64,000 bases of DNA from Shewanella corallii (GCF_023349125.1 NZ_JAKIKT010000002.1:62001-126000), one strand, 5' to 3'. Numbered from the stretch's first letter, positions 1 through 9,930 are shown. Made by a program: numbers and translations. Notes: generated from the letters alone by a model not told the origin.

Positions 1-85
1 GGGCAGCATTCCTCAGCCCTCCCTCAGGGTCAAGCCACACTTGCCAAAACAGTTTGAGCCAGAGCACAGAACGCATATGGATGCG

Positions 86-114
86 CAAAAGAAAAGCAGG
101 CCTGAGCCTGCTTT
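86..114 (-). terminator. Rho-independent terminator of the collagenase gene
   Basis: An 8-bp stem (AAGCAGGC / GCCTGCTT) with a 4-base loop is followed, read on the minus strand, by a T-rich tract (TTTTCTTTTG). It lies about 25 bases beyond the collagenase stop codon. Confidence 0.7.
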
Positions 115-136
115 CATCATCCAATCCGGGTAAGCC

Positions 137-2986
137 CTACTTTAGCTCCACCAGCAAGCTGGCACCTGAGCTGCTGGGGTTGCCCCTTGGCGCCAGGTAG
201 TACCAGCCTTCCGCAGGGTTGGTCAGCACCAACTGCTCACGGTTACCCGCCTGCTCGGACTTAACTTCAAAACTGTCAGGGCTGGCCCAGGTTTGGCTGT
301 TGCCGTACAGGTTCAAATCACCTGTGCCATGATCTGTGCTGACGGTTACCGATGGAGTGTTTGCCGGCACATAGAAGTAATAGCTGGTGCGGCCATCGGC
401 GACACAAACCGCTTCACCAAAGTTTACGCCGCCATACTCATAGGGAGTTTGGGCCTGGCAAACATCAGGCACATTGGATGGCAGCTCGGGTTCTGGCTCT
501 GTCCCACCCTGAGATAAGGTCATGGACACTCCCTGATAACCTGAACTGGTCACCAGTGAGAAATACACCCAGCCTCGATTGGCAGTGACCGTCAGGCTGT
601 CATCACTGCCAGCCACATCGGTACGAACATCAAAAGCTGACTCAGTTGCCCAGATACTCTGATTAAACAGAATATCCACTTCGCCTGTGCCACCGGACAA
701 GTTCAGGGTCAGCTGAGTATTATCGGCATCCACATAGGTGTAGTAGTAATTGATACCACTGCCAGCAACACACTCCTGCTGATCCGGCGTCAGGTTGCCA
801 TCGGTAATGGTGGCCGCGCCACAGTCCTGCGTTGGGGTACCGGTGTCCGGGTCTGCATTGTCGCCAATACCATCACCGTCAGAATCAGCCCACTCGGTCG
901 GATCCAGCGGGAACAGATCCAGGCTGTCCTCATAACCATCGTTGTCATCATCGGTATCAGCATTATTACCTATGCCGTCACCGTCGGTATCCAACGTTTC
1001 AGAGGGATCATTGGGGAAAGCATCCTGACTGTCCGGCACACCATCACCATCTGAATCCACCGGCATCACAGGGCCTGTCAGCTGGGAGTCATTGCTGGCA
1101 ACCGCCTGCAACCACTGCTGCCATTCGGCCTCATAGTTATCGGCAATCGTGTTGTTGATATAGTCGAGCCAGCCCTGGGCATCGCCGCCACGCGCCAGTG
1201 CCAGCATGGCATCCACATCGCTGCGATGGTTTTCAAACATAAAGCGTACCGCCAGATAGCCCCAGCGATAAACTCTGTCTGTGCCGTCATTATATGTGGT
1301 TGCCAGCACCTGACTTAAGCTAAGTGCACCAGTGCGCGCCAGTGCCACAGCCTCATCGTTACGGTTCTGACGGGACAGGTACTCGGCCAGACCTTCGCTC
1401 CACCATACTGACTTACCGGTATTAATGTCGAAATAGTTGAAGGCGCCATAGAGGTTGAAACGACCATCCAGATAATGGACATACTCATGCTCCAGGTTCC
1501 ACACCACAAACTCATCAGTGATCCAACTGGCTTCATGGGCGATAAATCGGGCCTGATTGTTCTGATCTGCCGGGTTGCCTTCCAGGTACATGCCACCATT
1601 ATTGGTATCTATGCCGAAAATGATGCCAGCGTAATTATCATAGTTGGTGTAATCATCGAAGATATTGACCTGCAAACTGGTGTTGTAATCATCCGCCACC
1701 GGGGTATAACCGGTCGCCAGCACCTGATGGAAGAGCACCTCTTCCGCCGCCATCAGATCACAGGATTGGGTCAGCTCGGCATCATTCATCGCCTGGGCAC
1801 GAATACTGATGGAATCGGAGCAGACGTAGTTTATGCCCAGTACCGTTTGTTCAAGCTCCTGCTCCCAGCCGCAAATACCAAACGCCTCACATTGCCCAGG
1901 ATTGTAATAGTCCAGATAACCTGCACCATCCGCCCACTGAGGGCTCATGCGGGCAAACTTGGCCATATACTGCTGAATACCGGCATTGAGCTCGTTTTTC
2001 AGCGCATCCGACAGGCCCCAGCGCTCGTGATACACATAAAAGCGACCATACTCACCCAGCGCATCACTGGATTCATAGGCATATTCTGAGTTGATGATGT
2101 AGTCGGCCGTGGCAATGTTCAGCAATGCTTTGCGCAGATCACCATACTGCTCTGCCTGTTGGTTATATTCATCCACCCAGTAACCGCGATACAGCACAGT
2201 CAACGCACTGGTCAGGGCGCTGCGATGAGACCAGGAGTTCAGATACTCAGGCGAGAAGGCTTGCAGATAATCCAGCACATAAGGCACAGACTCCGCCATA
2301 TTGTAGCTGCTGTCCCAGGTGGTAAAGAACTCAGACAGGGTGCGCCCGGCATAGTCTGAGGTATCCATCAGATAGGGGTTTTTGGCGTACTCCAGCAGCA
2401 GCTCTCGCACCGCCTGAGAAGCACTGTTGTCACTATAGGTCAGGTCATCGTTGTAAAACTCTATGTAGAAGGCGCCGCGCAGAAAATAGAACAGCTGCTG
2501 CATGTCGCGGCCACTGCGACTGTCGTAGCTGGCGGCCTGCGCCCTGGCCAGATTAGCCACTGCCACCACATTCTCGCTTTGATAAGTCGCTACCGCCAGC
2601 GCATCATTCTGACGATACAGCTCAGAAATACACTCAAAGTCTGAGTTCACCACAAAGTCATACAGGTCCTGACCTTTGAGATTGGCAAATCCCTGATAAT
2701 CAGGGCAGCCCTCGGCCGTGGACATCACTCTGGCCTGACGGGTTGTCACAGGCGCAGCTTCCACCGGGCTTTGGCTGACACCGCTTATGGTGCGCTCAGC
2801 CTTGTCGGTTTGGCTCAACGCATGAATCACAGGATTGCGACTGACTGGCGCCGACAGTGAATCTGCATCGGCATGGTTTTCAGGGTGATGGTGAGAGTGA
2901 CCAGTAGCCTGCGCCTGCAAGGCAACAGGCAGCAAAGAGCTGACAGCCAGAGCCAACAGGCCGGCTGGGGACAATTTAAATGACAT
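137..2986 (-). CDS. Secreted M9-family collagenase with calcium-binding repeats and two PPC domains
   Basis: Secreted zinc metalloprotease expected to cut collagen or gelatin outside the cell. The 949-residue product starts with a Sec signal peptide ending near LQAQA. The zinc motif HEYVH is at residues 500-504, and a downstream Glu in WWSEGLAEYL fits the third ligand of gluzincins. The M9 N-terminal domain fills roughly residues 95-350. After the catalytic part come aspartate-rich thrombospondin type-3-like repeats (DSDGDG, DTDGDG, about 650-720), then two pre-peptidase C-terminal beta domains. PPC domains often bind substrate or are trimmed in maturation. The ATG has a GGAGA ribosome site 7 bases upstream. 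It is monocistronic with its own terminator. Family assignment is firm; the exact collagen type cut cannot be told. Confidence 0.93.
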   Translation of the reverse strand: MSFKLSPAGLLALAVSSLLPVALQAQATGHSHHHPENHADADSLSAPVSRNPVIHALSQTDKAERTISGVSQSPVEAAPVTTRQARVMSTAEGCPDYQGFANLKGQDLYDFVVNSDFECISELYRQNDALAVATYQSENVVAVANLARAQAASYDSRSGRDMQQLFYFLRGAFYIEFYNDDLTYSDNSASQAVRELLLEYAKNPYLMDTSDYAGRTLSEFFTTWDSSYNMAESVPYVLDYLQAFSPEYLNSWSHRSALTSALTVLYRGYWVDEYNQQAEQYGDLRKALLNIATADYIINSEYAYESSDALGEYGRFYVYHERWGLSDALKNELNAGIQQYMAKFARMSPQWADGAGYLDYYNPGQCEAFGICGWEQELEQTVLGINYVCSDSISIRAQAMNDAELTQSCDLMAAEEVLFHQVLATGYTPVADDYNTSLQVNIFDDYTNYDNYAGIIFGIDTNNGGMYLEGNPADQNNQARFIAHEASWITDEFVVWNLEHEYVHYLDGRFNLYGAFNYFDINTGKSVWWSEGLAEYLSRQNRNDEAVALARTGALSLSQVLATTYNDGTDRVYRWGYLAVRFMFENHRSDVDAMLALARGGDAQGWLDYINNTIADNYEAEWQQWLQAVASNDSQLTGPVMPVDSDGDGVPDSQDAFPNDPSETLDTDGDGIGNNADTDDDNDGYEDSLDLFPLDPTEWADSDGDGIGDNADPDTGTPTQDCGAATITDGNLTPDQQECVAGSGINYYYTYVDADNTQLTLNLSGGTGEVDILFNQSIWATESAFDVRTDVAGSDDSLTVTANRGWVYFSLVTSSGYQGVSMTLSQGGTEPEPELPSNVPDVCQAQTPYEYGGVNFGEAVCVADGRTSYYFYVPANTPSVTVSTDHGTGDLNLYGNSQTWASPDSFEVKSEQAGNREQLVLTNPAEGWYYLAPRGNPSSSGASLLVELK

Positions 2987-3575
2987 TGATTATTCTCCGG
3001 TTAACCCGCCACTGCGTACCGGATGCTGAACCACTTAATCAGCTGACACCAAGCCAGAAACCAGGTCTGTCTGGGTGTGCTGGAAGACGGGGTTAATTAT
3101 CCTTGTTGTATAGCCTTGTAAAAACAAGGCCTTGGTCTAAAGCCAAGTTTGTTATACAGCATATTGTATACAAATTTCACCCATGAACGGTAAATATCAT
3201 ACTTTTGAATTAGTTATGACTATCCCTGCTGGTTAGACCTAACATTTCCTTTTGAATCCATTGAGATTTCTCAGTCTTAATTCCAAATTGTTCTAAAAAC
3301 AATCAATGGATATAAGGCAAATTTAGATTCCGCCTCAACTGATTTACAGTCATAGAAAAATACTCATACCTGCGTTTAAAACAATTTCCGGATAATGCAA
3401 AACCCCATGCCACTGAAATATCAGAGCATTGCAGCCATAAAGGATTTGCTTTACTGCTGGATACAACCGTTACAACCAGTCATTGCAGTAGTGGCTTGAT
3501 CGACCTCTGGTTGCGATGGTGCTGCATGTGCCAATAAGGCCCAGCGTCCAAAAACAATCCAAAGAGGACAAATCA
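2987..3575. other. Intergenic region between divergent collagenase and lipase genes
   Basis: About 590 bases with no credible gene. It must hold both promoters. A short hairpin, GCCTTG-TAAAAA-CAAGGC near 3112-3129, followed at once by a second CTTGG/CCAAG pair near 3130-3147, lies upstream of the collagenase start and could be an operator or a transcript-leader structure. The right half is AT-rich and otherwise featureless by eye. Confidence 0.5.
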
Positions 3576-4520
3576 GTGAATTTTGCCAACAAGCTCAGCA
3601 ATAAACTCAATCCCGCAAAGTCTCTGTTTGCAGCCCTGCTGCTCACACTAACCTTAACTCCACAGGCTCAAGCAGCCGCTCCCCAGCACCCTATCGTTCT
3701 GGTCCACGGCATTTATGGATTTGATGCCCTTCTGGGCATCGATTACTTTTACCGGGTACCGCAAACCCTGCGCGCCATGGGGGCAAAAGTCTATGTAGCT
3801 CAGGTATCCCAGGCCAACAGTACCGAAGTCAGGGGTGAACAGTTAAGACAGTACATTCAAGGCGTGCTGGCCCACTCAGGCGCCAGTAAGGTCAATATTA
3901 TCGGCCACAGCCACGGTGGCCCAACCGCCAGATATGTCGCCAGTGTCAGCCCTGAGATAGTGGCGTCGGTCACCTCCATTGGCGGCGTCAACTGGGGCAG
4001 TCGTTTTGCCGATTTCCTGCGGGGCCATATTCGCCCTGACTCCTGGACCGAATGGATGGTACGTATCGGGATGGAAGGCCTGGCGAGAGCCATAGCTACT
4101 CTTTCCGGTAACCCGGCAACACCTCAGGACGCCCTGGCGATGGCAGAGTCTCTCACCACCAGAGGCTCAGTCGCTTTCAACCAGAGGTACCCAGAGGGTA
4201 TGCCTGCCTCCTACTGCGGTCAGGGACGTAAATGGGTCAATGGTGTTGCCTACTTCTCCTGGTCCGGCTCCGGCGTATTCACCAATGGCTTTGACCTGTC
4301 CGACTACCCATTGAGCCTGACGGCACTGGTTTTCAATGAACCCAACGATGGTTTGGTTGCCAGCTGCAGTACCCATCTGGGGCAGGTTATCCGCAATAAC
4401 TACCGCATGAATCATATGGATGAAGTAAATCAGGTCTTTGGTCTTGTCAGCTGGTTTGAGACCAATCCTTTGACCCTGTTCCGGCAGCATGCCAATCGTC
4501 TGGCCCAGCATGGCCTGTAA
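3576..4520 (+). CDS. Secreted triacylglycerol lipase, Pseudomonas-type family I
   Basis: Extracellular ester hydrolase acting on triacylglycerols. I chose the GTG at 3576 because it follows an AAAGAGG ribosome site by 8 bases and gives a proper signal peptide (hydrophobic stretch ending PQAQAAA); the frame is open further upstream. The 314-residue product has the nucleophile motif GHSHGG with Ser112, Asp258 in NDGLV and His280 in MNHMDEVNQ, plus two cysteines (in ASYCGQ and VASCSTHLG) placed like the disulfide of Pseudomonas lipases. The C-terminal end (RQHANRL) is also family-typical. Lipases of this group need a membrane foldase and leave by type II secretion; the foldase gene follows 25 bases downstream. 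Confidence 0.93.
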   Translation: MNFANKLSNKLNPAKSLFAALLLTLTLTPQAQAAAPQHPIVLVHGIYGFDALLGIDYFYRVPQTLRAMGAKVYVAQVSQANSTEVRGEQLRQYIQGVLAHSGASKVNIIGHSHGGPTARYVASVSPEIVASVTSIGGVNWGSRFADFLRGHIRPDSWTEWMVRIGMEGLARAIATLSGNPATPQDALAMAESLTTRGSVAFNQRYPEGMPASYCGQGRKWVNGVAYFSWSGSGVFTNGFDLSDYPLSLTALVFNEPNDGLVASCSTHLGQVIRNNYRMNHMDEVNQVFGLVSWFETNPLTLFRQHANRLAQHGL

Positions 4521-4545
4521 ACGCAAGCGGTAAGGAGCGATAACG

Positions 4546-5496
4546 ATGACGCAGCAGCCCAAATCCCCTGATATTTGGCATTACAAACCCTGGTGGATTG
4601 CGGCTGCTGTTGTCCTGTTGCTGCTTATCTGGCTCGGACTTTCTACCAGGCAGCAAACTCCACCACCAGCTTTAACGGATGCAGATGCGGAGGTTAGAGT
4701 AACTTCATCCGTGACCGCACAGTCCAAACCTGCGATGGAAACCACCCAGCCAGACCCACAACAAGGATCCGGTAACCCGCTGGTGTTAAATGAACAATTG
4801 AAATGGCAGTTTGATGACCTGATCCATTCAGCAGATGGCGACGACACCAAGCTCCCTTCACTGCTAAGTGAACTGGCCCTAAGCCTTAATCTCAGTGACG
4901 ATGCAGAGTTGAATCTCATGGATTTGTTCAGCCGCTACCGCCAATACCTGATGGCAGTTGCTGAACTCAAACTGGGAGTGAACACTGAAAGCCTGCTCAG
5001 CGCTGATGATACCCGCAGCTTTTTGCGCCGGGCCCACGCTCTCCAGTTCGAATTTTTCTCTGACCCGGAAATAGCCGCCTTCTTTGGCGATGCCAACCGT
5101 TATGATCAGCAGGCTCTGGCACGCATAACGGCACAAGCTGGCCATGATGCGTCAAGCCTTAAACAGCAACTGGACAGTCTACCTGAGCAAGACAGAGAGA
5201 CTCTGTTACCTTCGGTACAAGCACTGGCCCTGACAGAATCTTTGTCTGGTCAGCAAGCGCCTGCCGATTTGACCTTTGAGCAGCAGCAAAAACTCCAGGA
5301 GTTTCAACATCAAAACCTGAAGTGGCAGCAAAGGGTGGAGGCCGTGATTAAGTTGCAGCAACAGCTTGCTGACACTCAGGATGCCGATCTGATATTAGCT
5401 GACTATCTCGCGAGCGGATTTACCCTTGCCGAACGTCGCAGGCTGGATGTTTTCCTGCGTCACCCCGAATTACTGAATTTGCAGGGTAATGAGTGA
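4546..5496 (+). CDS. Lipase-specific foldase (lipase chaperone, LifO/LipB type)
   Basis: Inner-membrane-anchored steric chaperone that folds the upstream lipase in the periplasm. The 316-residue product has one N-terminal membrane helix (WWIAAAVVLLLLIWLGL), a Pro/Thr/Gln-rich linker and a long helical, Gln-rich domain typical of the Lif fold. Gene order lipase-foldase with 25 bases between them, in one operon, supports the call strongly. The conserved RXXFDY(F/C)L(S/T)A motif of known foldases appears here only in degenerate form as KWQFDDLIHSA: the Phe-Asp core is kept but Arg is Lys and the Tyr is Asp. A ribosome site AAGGAG precedes the ATG. Confidence 0.88.
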   Translation: MTQQPKSPDIWHYKPWWIAAAVVLLLLIWLGLSTRQQTPPPALTDADAEVRVTSSVTAQSKPAMETTQPDPQQGSGNPLVLNEQLKWQFDDLIHSADGDDTKLPSLLSELALSLNLSDDAELNLMDLFSRYRQYLMAVAELKLGVNTESLLSADDTRSFLRRAHALQFEFFSDPEIAAFFGDANRYDQQALARITAQAGHDASSLKQQLDSLPEQDRETLLPSVQALALTESLSGQQAPADLTFEQQQKLQEFQHQNLKWQQRVEAVIKLQQQLADTQDADLILADYLASGFTLAERRRLDVFLRHPELLNLQGNE

Positions 5497-5560
5497 CAAG
5501 CCAACAGGGATAGGTAGAATTAGCGTCCCTTAAAATGCTGAATGAGCCCAATCATACCCA

Positions 5561-6157
5561 ATGGACCTGCTGCTCGCCCTGTGTACCTTTGTGTTCACCA
5601 CGGCTGTTTCTCCCGGCCCCAATAATATTCTGCTGATGAGCTCAGGAGTTAACTTTGGGTTTCGTCGCAGCCTGCCGCTGATCTCAGGGATCTGTATTGG
5701 GTTTCCCTCCATGGTACTCGCTGTTGGACTGGGGCTTAGCGAAGTGTTTCAGCGCTTCCCGCTGATGCACACCAGCATTAAGACTCTGGGTATCTGCTAC
5801 CTGCTGTATATGGCATATCGGCTGGTGATGAGTCGGAGCGAAATCGAAACCCGCAATCGTCCTGAGCCTTTGGGCTTCTTCCAGGCCGCGGCGTTTCAAT
5901 GGGTAAACCCCAAAGCCTGGGTGATGGCCATTGGCGCCATGGGGGCTTTTACCAGCCTGAATGACCCTCTTACTCCCCAGGTTCTTAAAATCAGTTCGGT
6001 ATTCTTTTTTATCGGTGTCCCTACCGCCCTGCTCTGGCTGGGTCTGGGATTATCGCTCAAGCGTTTTCTCAACGCCCCCCACAGACAACGCAGATTCAAT
6101 CTGTTGATGGCCAGCCTGCTGGTACTTTCCATCGTGCCGATTATCCTGCCGGAGTAA
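5561..6157 (+). CDS. LysE/RhtB-family amino-acid exporter
   Basis: Inner-membrane export protein of 198 residues with about six membrane helices. The family signature SPGPNN sits in the first helix, followed by the GVNFGFRRSLP loop, and the WVNPKAW segment in the middle is also typical. Members export amino acids such as lysine, threonine or homoserine; the substrate cannot be read from the sequence. The stop is 3 bases before the DUF1415 gene, so the two are probably co-transcribed. No strong ribosome site is seen before this ATG. Confidence 0.85.
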   Translation: MDLLLALCTFVFTTAVSPGPNNILLMSSGVNFGFRRSLPLISGICIGFPSMVLAVGLGLSEVFQRFPLMHTSIKTLGICYLLYMAYRLVMSRSEIETRNRPEPLGFFQAAAFQWVNPKAWVMAIGAMGAFTSLNDPLTPQVLKISSVFFFIGVPTALLWLGLGLSLKRFLNAPHRQRRFNLLMASLLVLSIVPIILPE

Positions 6158-6160
6158 TTT

Positions 6161-6736
6161 ATGAACGCCCCTCAATCCAAATCAGCGGCTGATGTCGCCC
6201 AACAGCAGATCGCCAACTGGGTGCGCAGTTTCATTGTGAAGTACAACATCTGCCCTTTCGCCCGTCCGGATCTGGACGCGAACAATATGCGCTACTGTGT
6301 TGCACATTCAAGCGATCTGGAGACGGTATTGATGTCACTGGTGGAAGAGTGCGTATTTATGGACAGCAATCCCCAGGTAAACACCAGCCTGTTTATTCTG
6401 CCGGAGGGGTTTGAGCAATTTGATGACTATCTGGATCTTCTGGATATCGCCAATGCATTGCTGCAGGCTCAGGGCTATGAAGGCACGTACCAGTTGGCCA
6501 GCTTCCACCCGGATTACTGCTTTGAAGGGGAAGAGGAGTCAGACGCCGCCAACTATACCAATCGCGCGCCGCTGCCTGTATTGCACATTATTCGCGAATC
6601 GGCACTGGCAGCAGCCCTGGCTGAATACAAAGATCCTGAATCCATTCCTGAGCGCAATATTCAGTTCACCCGCCGCAAAGGCGCGAATTTCTTTGAACTG
6701 ATACTGCAGGCATGCAAAGCCTCCAAATCAGATTGA
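6161..6736 (+). CDS. DUF1415 family protein
   Basis: Soluble 191-residue protein of the DUF1415 family, recognised from the N-terminal pattern WVRSFIVKYNICPFA, the central LLDIANALLQ stretch, the FHPDYCFEG segment and the HIIRES block. Function unknown. It has no signal peptide or membrane helix. The ATG follows a GGAG site located in the end of the LysE-type gene, so expression is probably coupled to it. Confidence 0.85.
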   Translation: MNAPQSKSAADVAQQQIANWVRSFIVKYNICPFARPDLDANNMRYCVAHSSDLETVLMSLVEECVFMDSNPQVNTSLFILPEGFEQFDDYLDLLDIANALLQAQGYEGTYQLASFHPDYCFEGEEESDAANYTNRAPLPVLHIIRESALAAALAEYKDPESIPERNIQFTRRKGANFFELILQACKASKSD

Positions 6737-6772
6737 ATACAGGGCTGGACTGAGTACCACCAGCCCGAACAG

Positions 6773-7639
6773 TCAGTCAGCAACGGTGACTCTGGCCCAT
6801 ATCTTACTCAGTCCAACTTCAGTAATTTCCTCAATAACCACTTTTTGTCCAGGAACGAGAAAACCTAGGGAGTCACCATATCTGTATCCCAACAGGGTAA
6901 ACACAGGTGATTTTGTTCTGAGGTTTACACTTTCTTTGACCCTATATTCAGTGCCCGAAATCGGTTCTCCCTGATCAATATCGATAGTCCGGAATTGCCA
7001 GCGGTCACCGGGGAAGTAGCCTATGTAGATCCAACCTTCTGAGTCCTGGGCTACCTGCCGTTTTTCTTTGGCTGTATCTTCCAGCATCTCAAGCTGTACC
7101 TTCTGCTCCTGGATGCTGGCGAGTTGCCCCTGAATTTTCTCGCCACTGGCTTCCACTTCGGTTCCCAACTTTTCCAGCGCCTGATCTGATCCTGAGTTCA
7201 GGGTTAATTCCTTGATACGGCCGAGCAATATACCATTTTGATCACCAGCCTCTTTCAACCTGACTTCAGCCAGTTCGAGTTCGCTTTTTGCCCGCCTGGC
7301 GTCTTCCTCTATTCGGGTAGTGATCAGTTCAAGTTTGGCTACCTGAGCATCATGACGGACGGTATTTTGTTGCAGTGTGAATTCGGCGGTTTCAATTTTT
7401 TGATTCAAGCTGAGCTGAGAGGGAAGAAACACATACTGAATATAAGCCGCAAATATCAACGCCAAAGACACACCGGCAGCCAAAGGTCTCAGGAATTTCC
7501 GACTGAAGAAAAATGATTGATTTACCTCCGAATCGAGTAGCCGGGTTTCCAACTCCAGCTTTCTCAATTCCGCTTCCTCTCTGGCGATTTCTGCAAGAAT
7601 TCGCCTGGCTTCAATCTCTCGTAAATCATCTTCTGTCAT
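6773..7639 (-). CDS. Uncharacterised single-pass membrane protein with coiled coil and SH3-like C-terminus
   Basis: I do not recognise a named family. The 288-residue product begins with a charged heptad-rich helix (about 1-40), has one membrane helix near 50-72 (LRPLAAGVSLALIFAAYIQYVF), then a long Glu/Gln/Leu-rich coiled coil (about 80-190). The C-terminal 90 residues contain SVNLRTKSP and a GYRYGDSLGFLVPGQ segment that resemble a bacterial SH3-like domain. Such a layout suggests a periplasmic or cytoplasmic scaffold anchored in the inner membrane. It stands alone, convergent with the DUF1415 gene. Function not assigned. Confidence 0.7.
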   Translation of the reverse strand: MTEDDLREIEARRILAEIAREEAELRKLELETRLLDSEVNQSFFFSRKFLRPLAAGVSLALIFAAYIQYVFLPSQLSLNQKIETAEFTLQQNTVRHDAQVAKLELITTRIEEDARRAKSELELAEVRLKEAGDQNGILLGRIKELTLNSGSDQALEKLGTEVEASGEKIQGQLASIQEQKVQLEMLEDTAKEKRQVAQDSEGWIYIGYFPGDRWQFRTIDIDQGEPISGTEYRVKESVNLRTKSPVFTLLGYRYGDSLGFLVPGQKVVIEEITEVGLSKIWARVTVAD

Positions 7640-7831
7640 AGGCTTAGCCCTGAGTCGCTGTTGATTACACCCAAGATACGGAACCGTGAGCGGCGACTGA
7701 ATTACTCTTTCGGGTTAAATGATGGTGAGAATATTCTGGAATGGCCTGACGCAGTCAATGAGGGCAAGTGAGCCTTTTCTTTTAACTCTGGCTATTGGCG
7801 CAAGCCTCTAAAATACAAATGCCGGAATAAC

Positions 7832-7866
7832 AAAAAGGCCACCGACTGTCGCCTGTGGCCTTTTAA
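7832..7866 (-). terminator. Terminator of the TerC/CorC gene
   Basis: AAAAGGCCAC paired with GTGGCCTTTT around an 11-base loop, flanked by A- and T-runs so that it could work in both directions. It lies about 40 bases past the stop of the minus-strand TerC-family gene. Confidence 0.7.
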
Positions 7867-7903
7867 AATATTGAATCAGGGGGGCTGGACAACTGACTGC
7901 AGA

Positions 7904-9427
7904 TTACAGTCTGTGGACCCTAACCTCCAGAATCCTGAGTTCATCCACCTGTATCACTTCGAACCGGAAGCCCTCACGCTCCACGCTTTCACCGGCTTTG
8001 GGCAAAGATCCAAACTCAGCCAACAGCATACCGGCGACCGTTACGTATTCTTCCTCAGGATCAACCAGACCTGTGATCTCCAGCTTATGCTCCAGATCGT
8101 GCAGCGCAGTGCAGCCTTTAACCTGCCAACTGTCTCCGGTCTGGATAATCTCCGGCAGCTCATCGGCATCAGGGAACTCACCCACAATAGATTCCAACAA
8201 GTCGTGCAATGTCACCAGTCCCTGCACACTGCCGAATTCATCGGTCAGAATCGCCAGATTGGTGCGGTTCAACCTGAAGCCCTGCAGCAAGCGCATGGCG
8301 GTAATGCTGTCAGGTACCACCATGGCCGGCTGACTGCGGGCCAACGCCTGAATATCTTCGCCCTGCTCCAGAGCCAGCAACATATCTTTACTGCGTACTA
8401 CGCCCAGCAGTTCATCCAGCGAGCCATTACACACAGGGAACAACTGATGAGAACTGGTGCGGATCTGCTGTTTAAGCGCATCGGCATCATCCTGAATATC
8501 CAGCCAGCAAATCTCATTGCGGGGCGTCATCAGGGTACGTACTGACCGTTCAGCCAGCGACAGTACGCCTGTCACCATCTCTCTTTCATGGGCATCAAAG
8601 CCCGGCGTCAAGCCTTCTGGTGTCACAGGCTCATCGGCATCAAACTCAATACGGCCACCCATGAGTTTAACAATGGCATCAGTAGTGCGTTGACGCAGCG
8701 GCGTGTGCTCTTCCCTTTTCAGGCTGTTGCGACGAATCAGTTGGTTAAAGGCCTCAATCAAAATCGAGAAGCCCATGGCGGCATACAGATAGCCTTTTGG
8801 AATATGGAAACCAAAACCTTCGGCCACCAGGCTACAGCCAATCATCAGCAGGAAGCTCAAACACAGCACCACAACCGTAGGGTGAGCATTCACAAAGTCG
8901 GTAATCCACTTGGAGCCTACCAACATAACGACCATTGCAACCACAACGGCAATCATCATCACCGTCAGGTTATCCACCATACCTACCGCGGTAATAATGG
9001 AGTCCAGGCTGAATACAGCATCCAGTGCCAGGATCTGGGCGATGATCACTCCGAAACTGGCATACACATTGGTTTTACTGGCCTGACGGCTTTCGCCTTC
9101 CAGACGCTCGTGCAGCTCCATAGTGGCCTTGGCCAGCAGGAACAGACCACCGGAAATCAGAATGATATCCCGCCACGAGAAGGTCAGCGTGCCGATACTG
9201 AACAGGGGCTGAGTAAGCGTGACCAGCCAGGAAACAATACTCAGCAGACCCAGACGCATCAGCAGCGCCAGTGTCAAACCGATAGTACGAGCTTTGTCCC
9301 TTTGATGTGGGGGCAGCTTTTTAACCAGGATGGCGATAAATACCAGGTTGTCGATACCCAGTACAATCTCAAGAATAATCAGGGTAACAAGACCGGCCCA
9401 AATTTGGGGATCAGTCAGGAACTCCAT
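7904..9427 (-). CDS. TerC-family membrane protein with CBS pair and CorC/HlyC domain
   Basis: Inner-membrane protein of 507 residues, similar in layout to E. coli YoaE. The first about 235 residues form a TerC domain with 7 or so helices and the acidic motifs [11 protein letters not shown] and [10 protein letters not shown] expected to line an ion path. Then follow two CBS domains (about 290-420, starting RTLMTPRNE) and a C-terminal CorC/HlyC transporter-associated domain (about 425-507). TerC proteins have been linked to manganese or other divalent metal export; that role is inferred from family only. The ATG has AGAGG 7 bases upstream. I see no yybP-ykoY manganese riboswitch in front of it. 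Confidence 0.9.
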   Translation of the reverse strand: MEFLTDPQIWAGLVTLIILEIVLGIDNLVFIAILVKKLPPHQRDKARTIGLTLALLMRLGLLSIVSWLVTLTQPLFSIGTLTFSWRDIILISGGLFLLAKATMELHERLEGESRQASKTNVYASFGVIIAQILALDAVFSLDSIITAVGMVDNLTVMMIAVVVAMVVMLVGSKWITDFVNAHPTVVVLCLSFLLMIGCSLVAEGFGFHIPKGYLYAAMGFSILIEAFNQLIRRNSLKREEHTPLRQRTTDAIVKLMGGRIEFDADEPVTPEGLTPGFDAHEREMVTGVLSLAERSVRTLMTPRNEICWLDIQDDADALKQQIRTSSHQLFPVCNGSLDELLGVVRSKDMLLALEQGEDIQALARSQPAMVVPDSITAMRLLQGFRLNRTNLAILTDEFGSVQGLVTLHDLLESIVGEFPDADELPEIIQTGDSWQVKGCTALHDLEHKLEITGLVDPEEEYVTVAGMLLAEFGSLPKAGESVEREGFRFEVIQVDELRILEVRVHRL

Positions 9428-9837
9428 GGGGAAACCTCTTTAGACGACGCTCGGAAGTGAGCAGGCCATAAATTACCTGCAGATGATGCCATCACAAAAT
9501 CGGGAATTCCGATGTAATTAACGAAAGTTAATAAAGGATACAGCCTGATACAGACAAGGGGTTGTGTTGACGATTTTATGACAGCTTTTAATGTTCAACT
9601 CAGATAACTGCCGCTTTCCCGGCAAAAGCGTTAAACAATGTTTAATACATTCAGTTAGCCCGGTTTACGGCTGATAGCATCATAATTTTCAATCCCGGCA
9701 ACAGCCCTGTTCAGATTCAGCCTCTGCTGATATTTCTGTTCTATGTTGGATGATTCACTGATACCGGCCGGATACAAGAGTAACTTACCAGACTAAAGCG
9801 CTCTATCTTTGCGACGGAGTTTAACTGTCTTGTTGAG
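9428..9837. other. Intergenic region upstream of the TerC-family gene
   Basis: About 400 bases without a supportable gene. A small perfect hairpin TTAAC-GAAA-GTTAA lies near 9519-9532. The rest shows no clear riboswitch, repeat or small gene; a 69-codon open frame running through the terminator next door has no ribosome site and looks accidental. Confidence 0.5.
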
Positions 9838-9891
9838 AAAAAGGCCGCTCCATTCAACTCCCAGGTCCTGGGGTAATTGGAGCGGTCTTTC
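9838..9891 (-). terminator. Terminator of the DUF2157/GDYXXLXY operon
   Basis: Long stem pairing AGGCCGCTCCA with TGGAGCGGTCT around a roughly 30-base loop that itself contains CCCAGG/CCTGGG. On the minus strand it is followed by CTTTTTCTC. It lies 40 bases beyond the GDYXXLXY stop codon. Confidence 0.65.
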
Positions 9892-9930
9892 ATATTAATC
9901 GCACAGGAGTTTAAGGGCTGTTGTCGTGAA

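Noticed and set aside
9428..9560. Manganese (yybP-ykoY) riboswitch before the TerC-family gene
   Set aside because: Looked for because TerC genes can carry one; the conserved core was not found in the leader.
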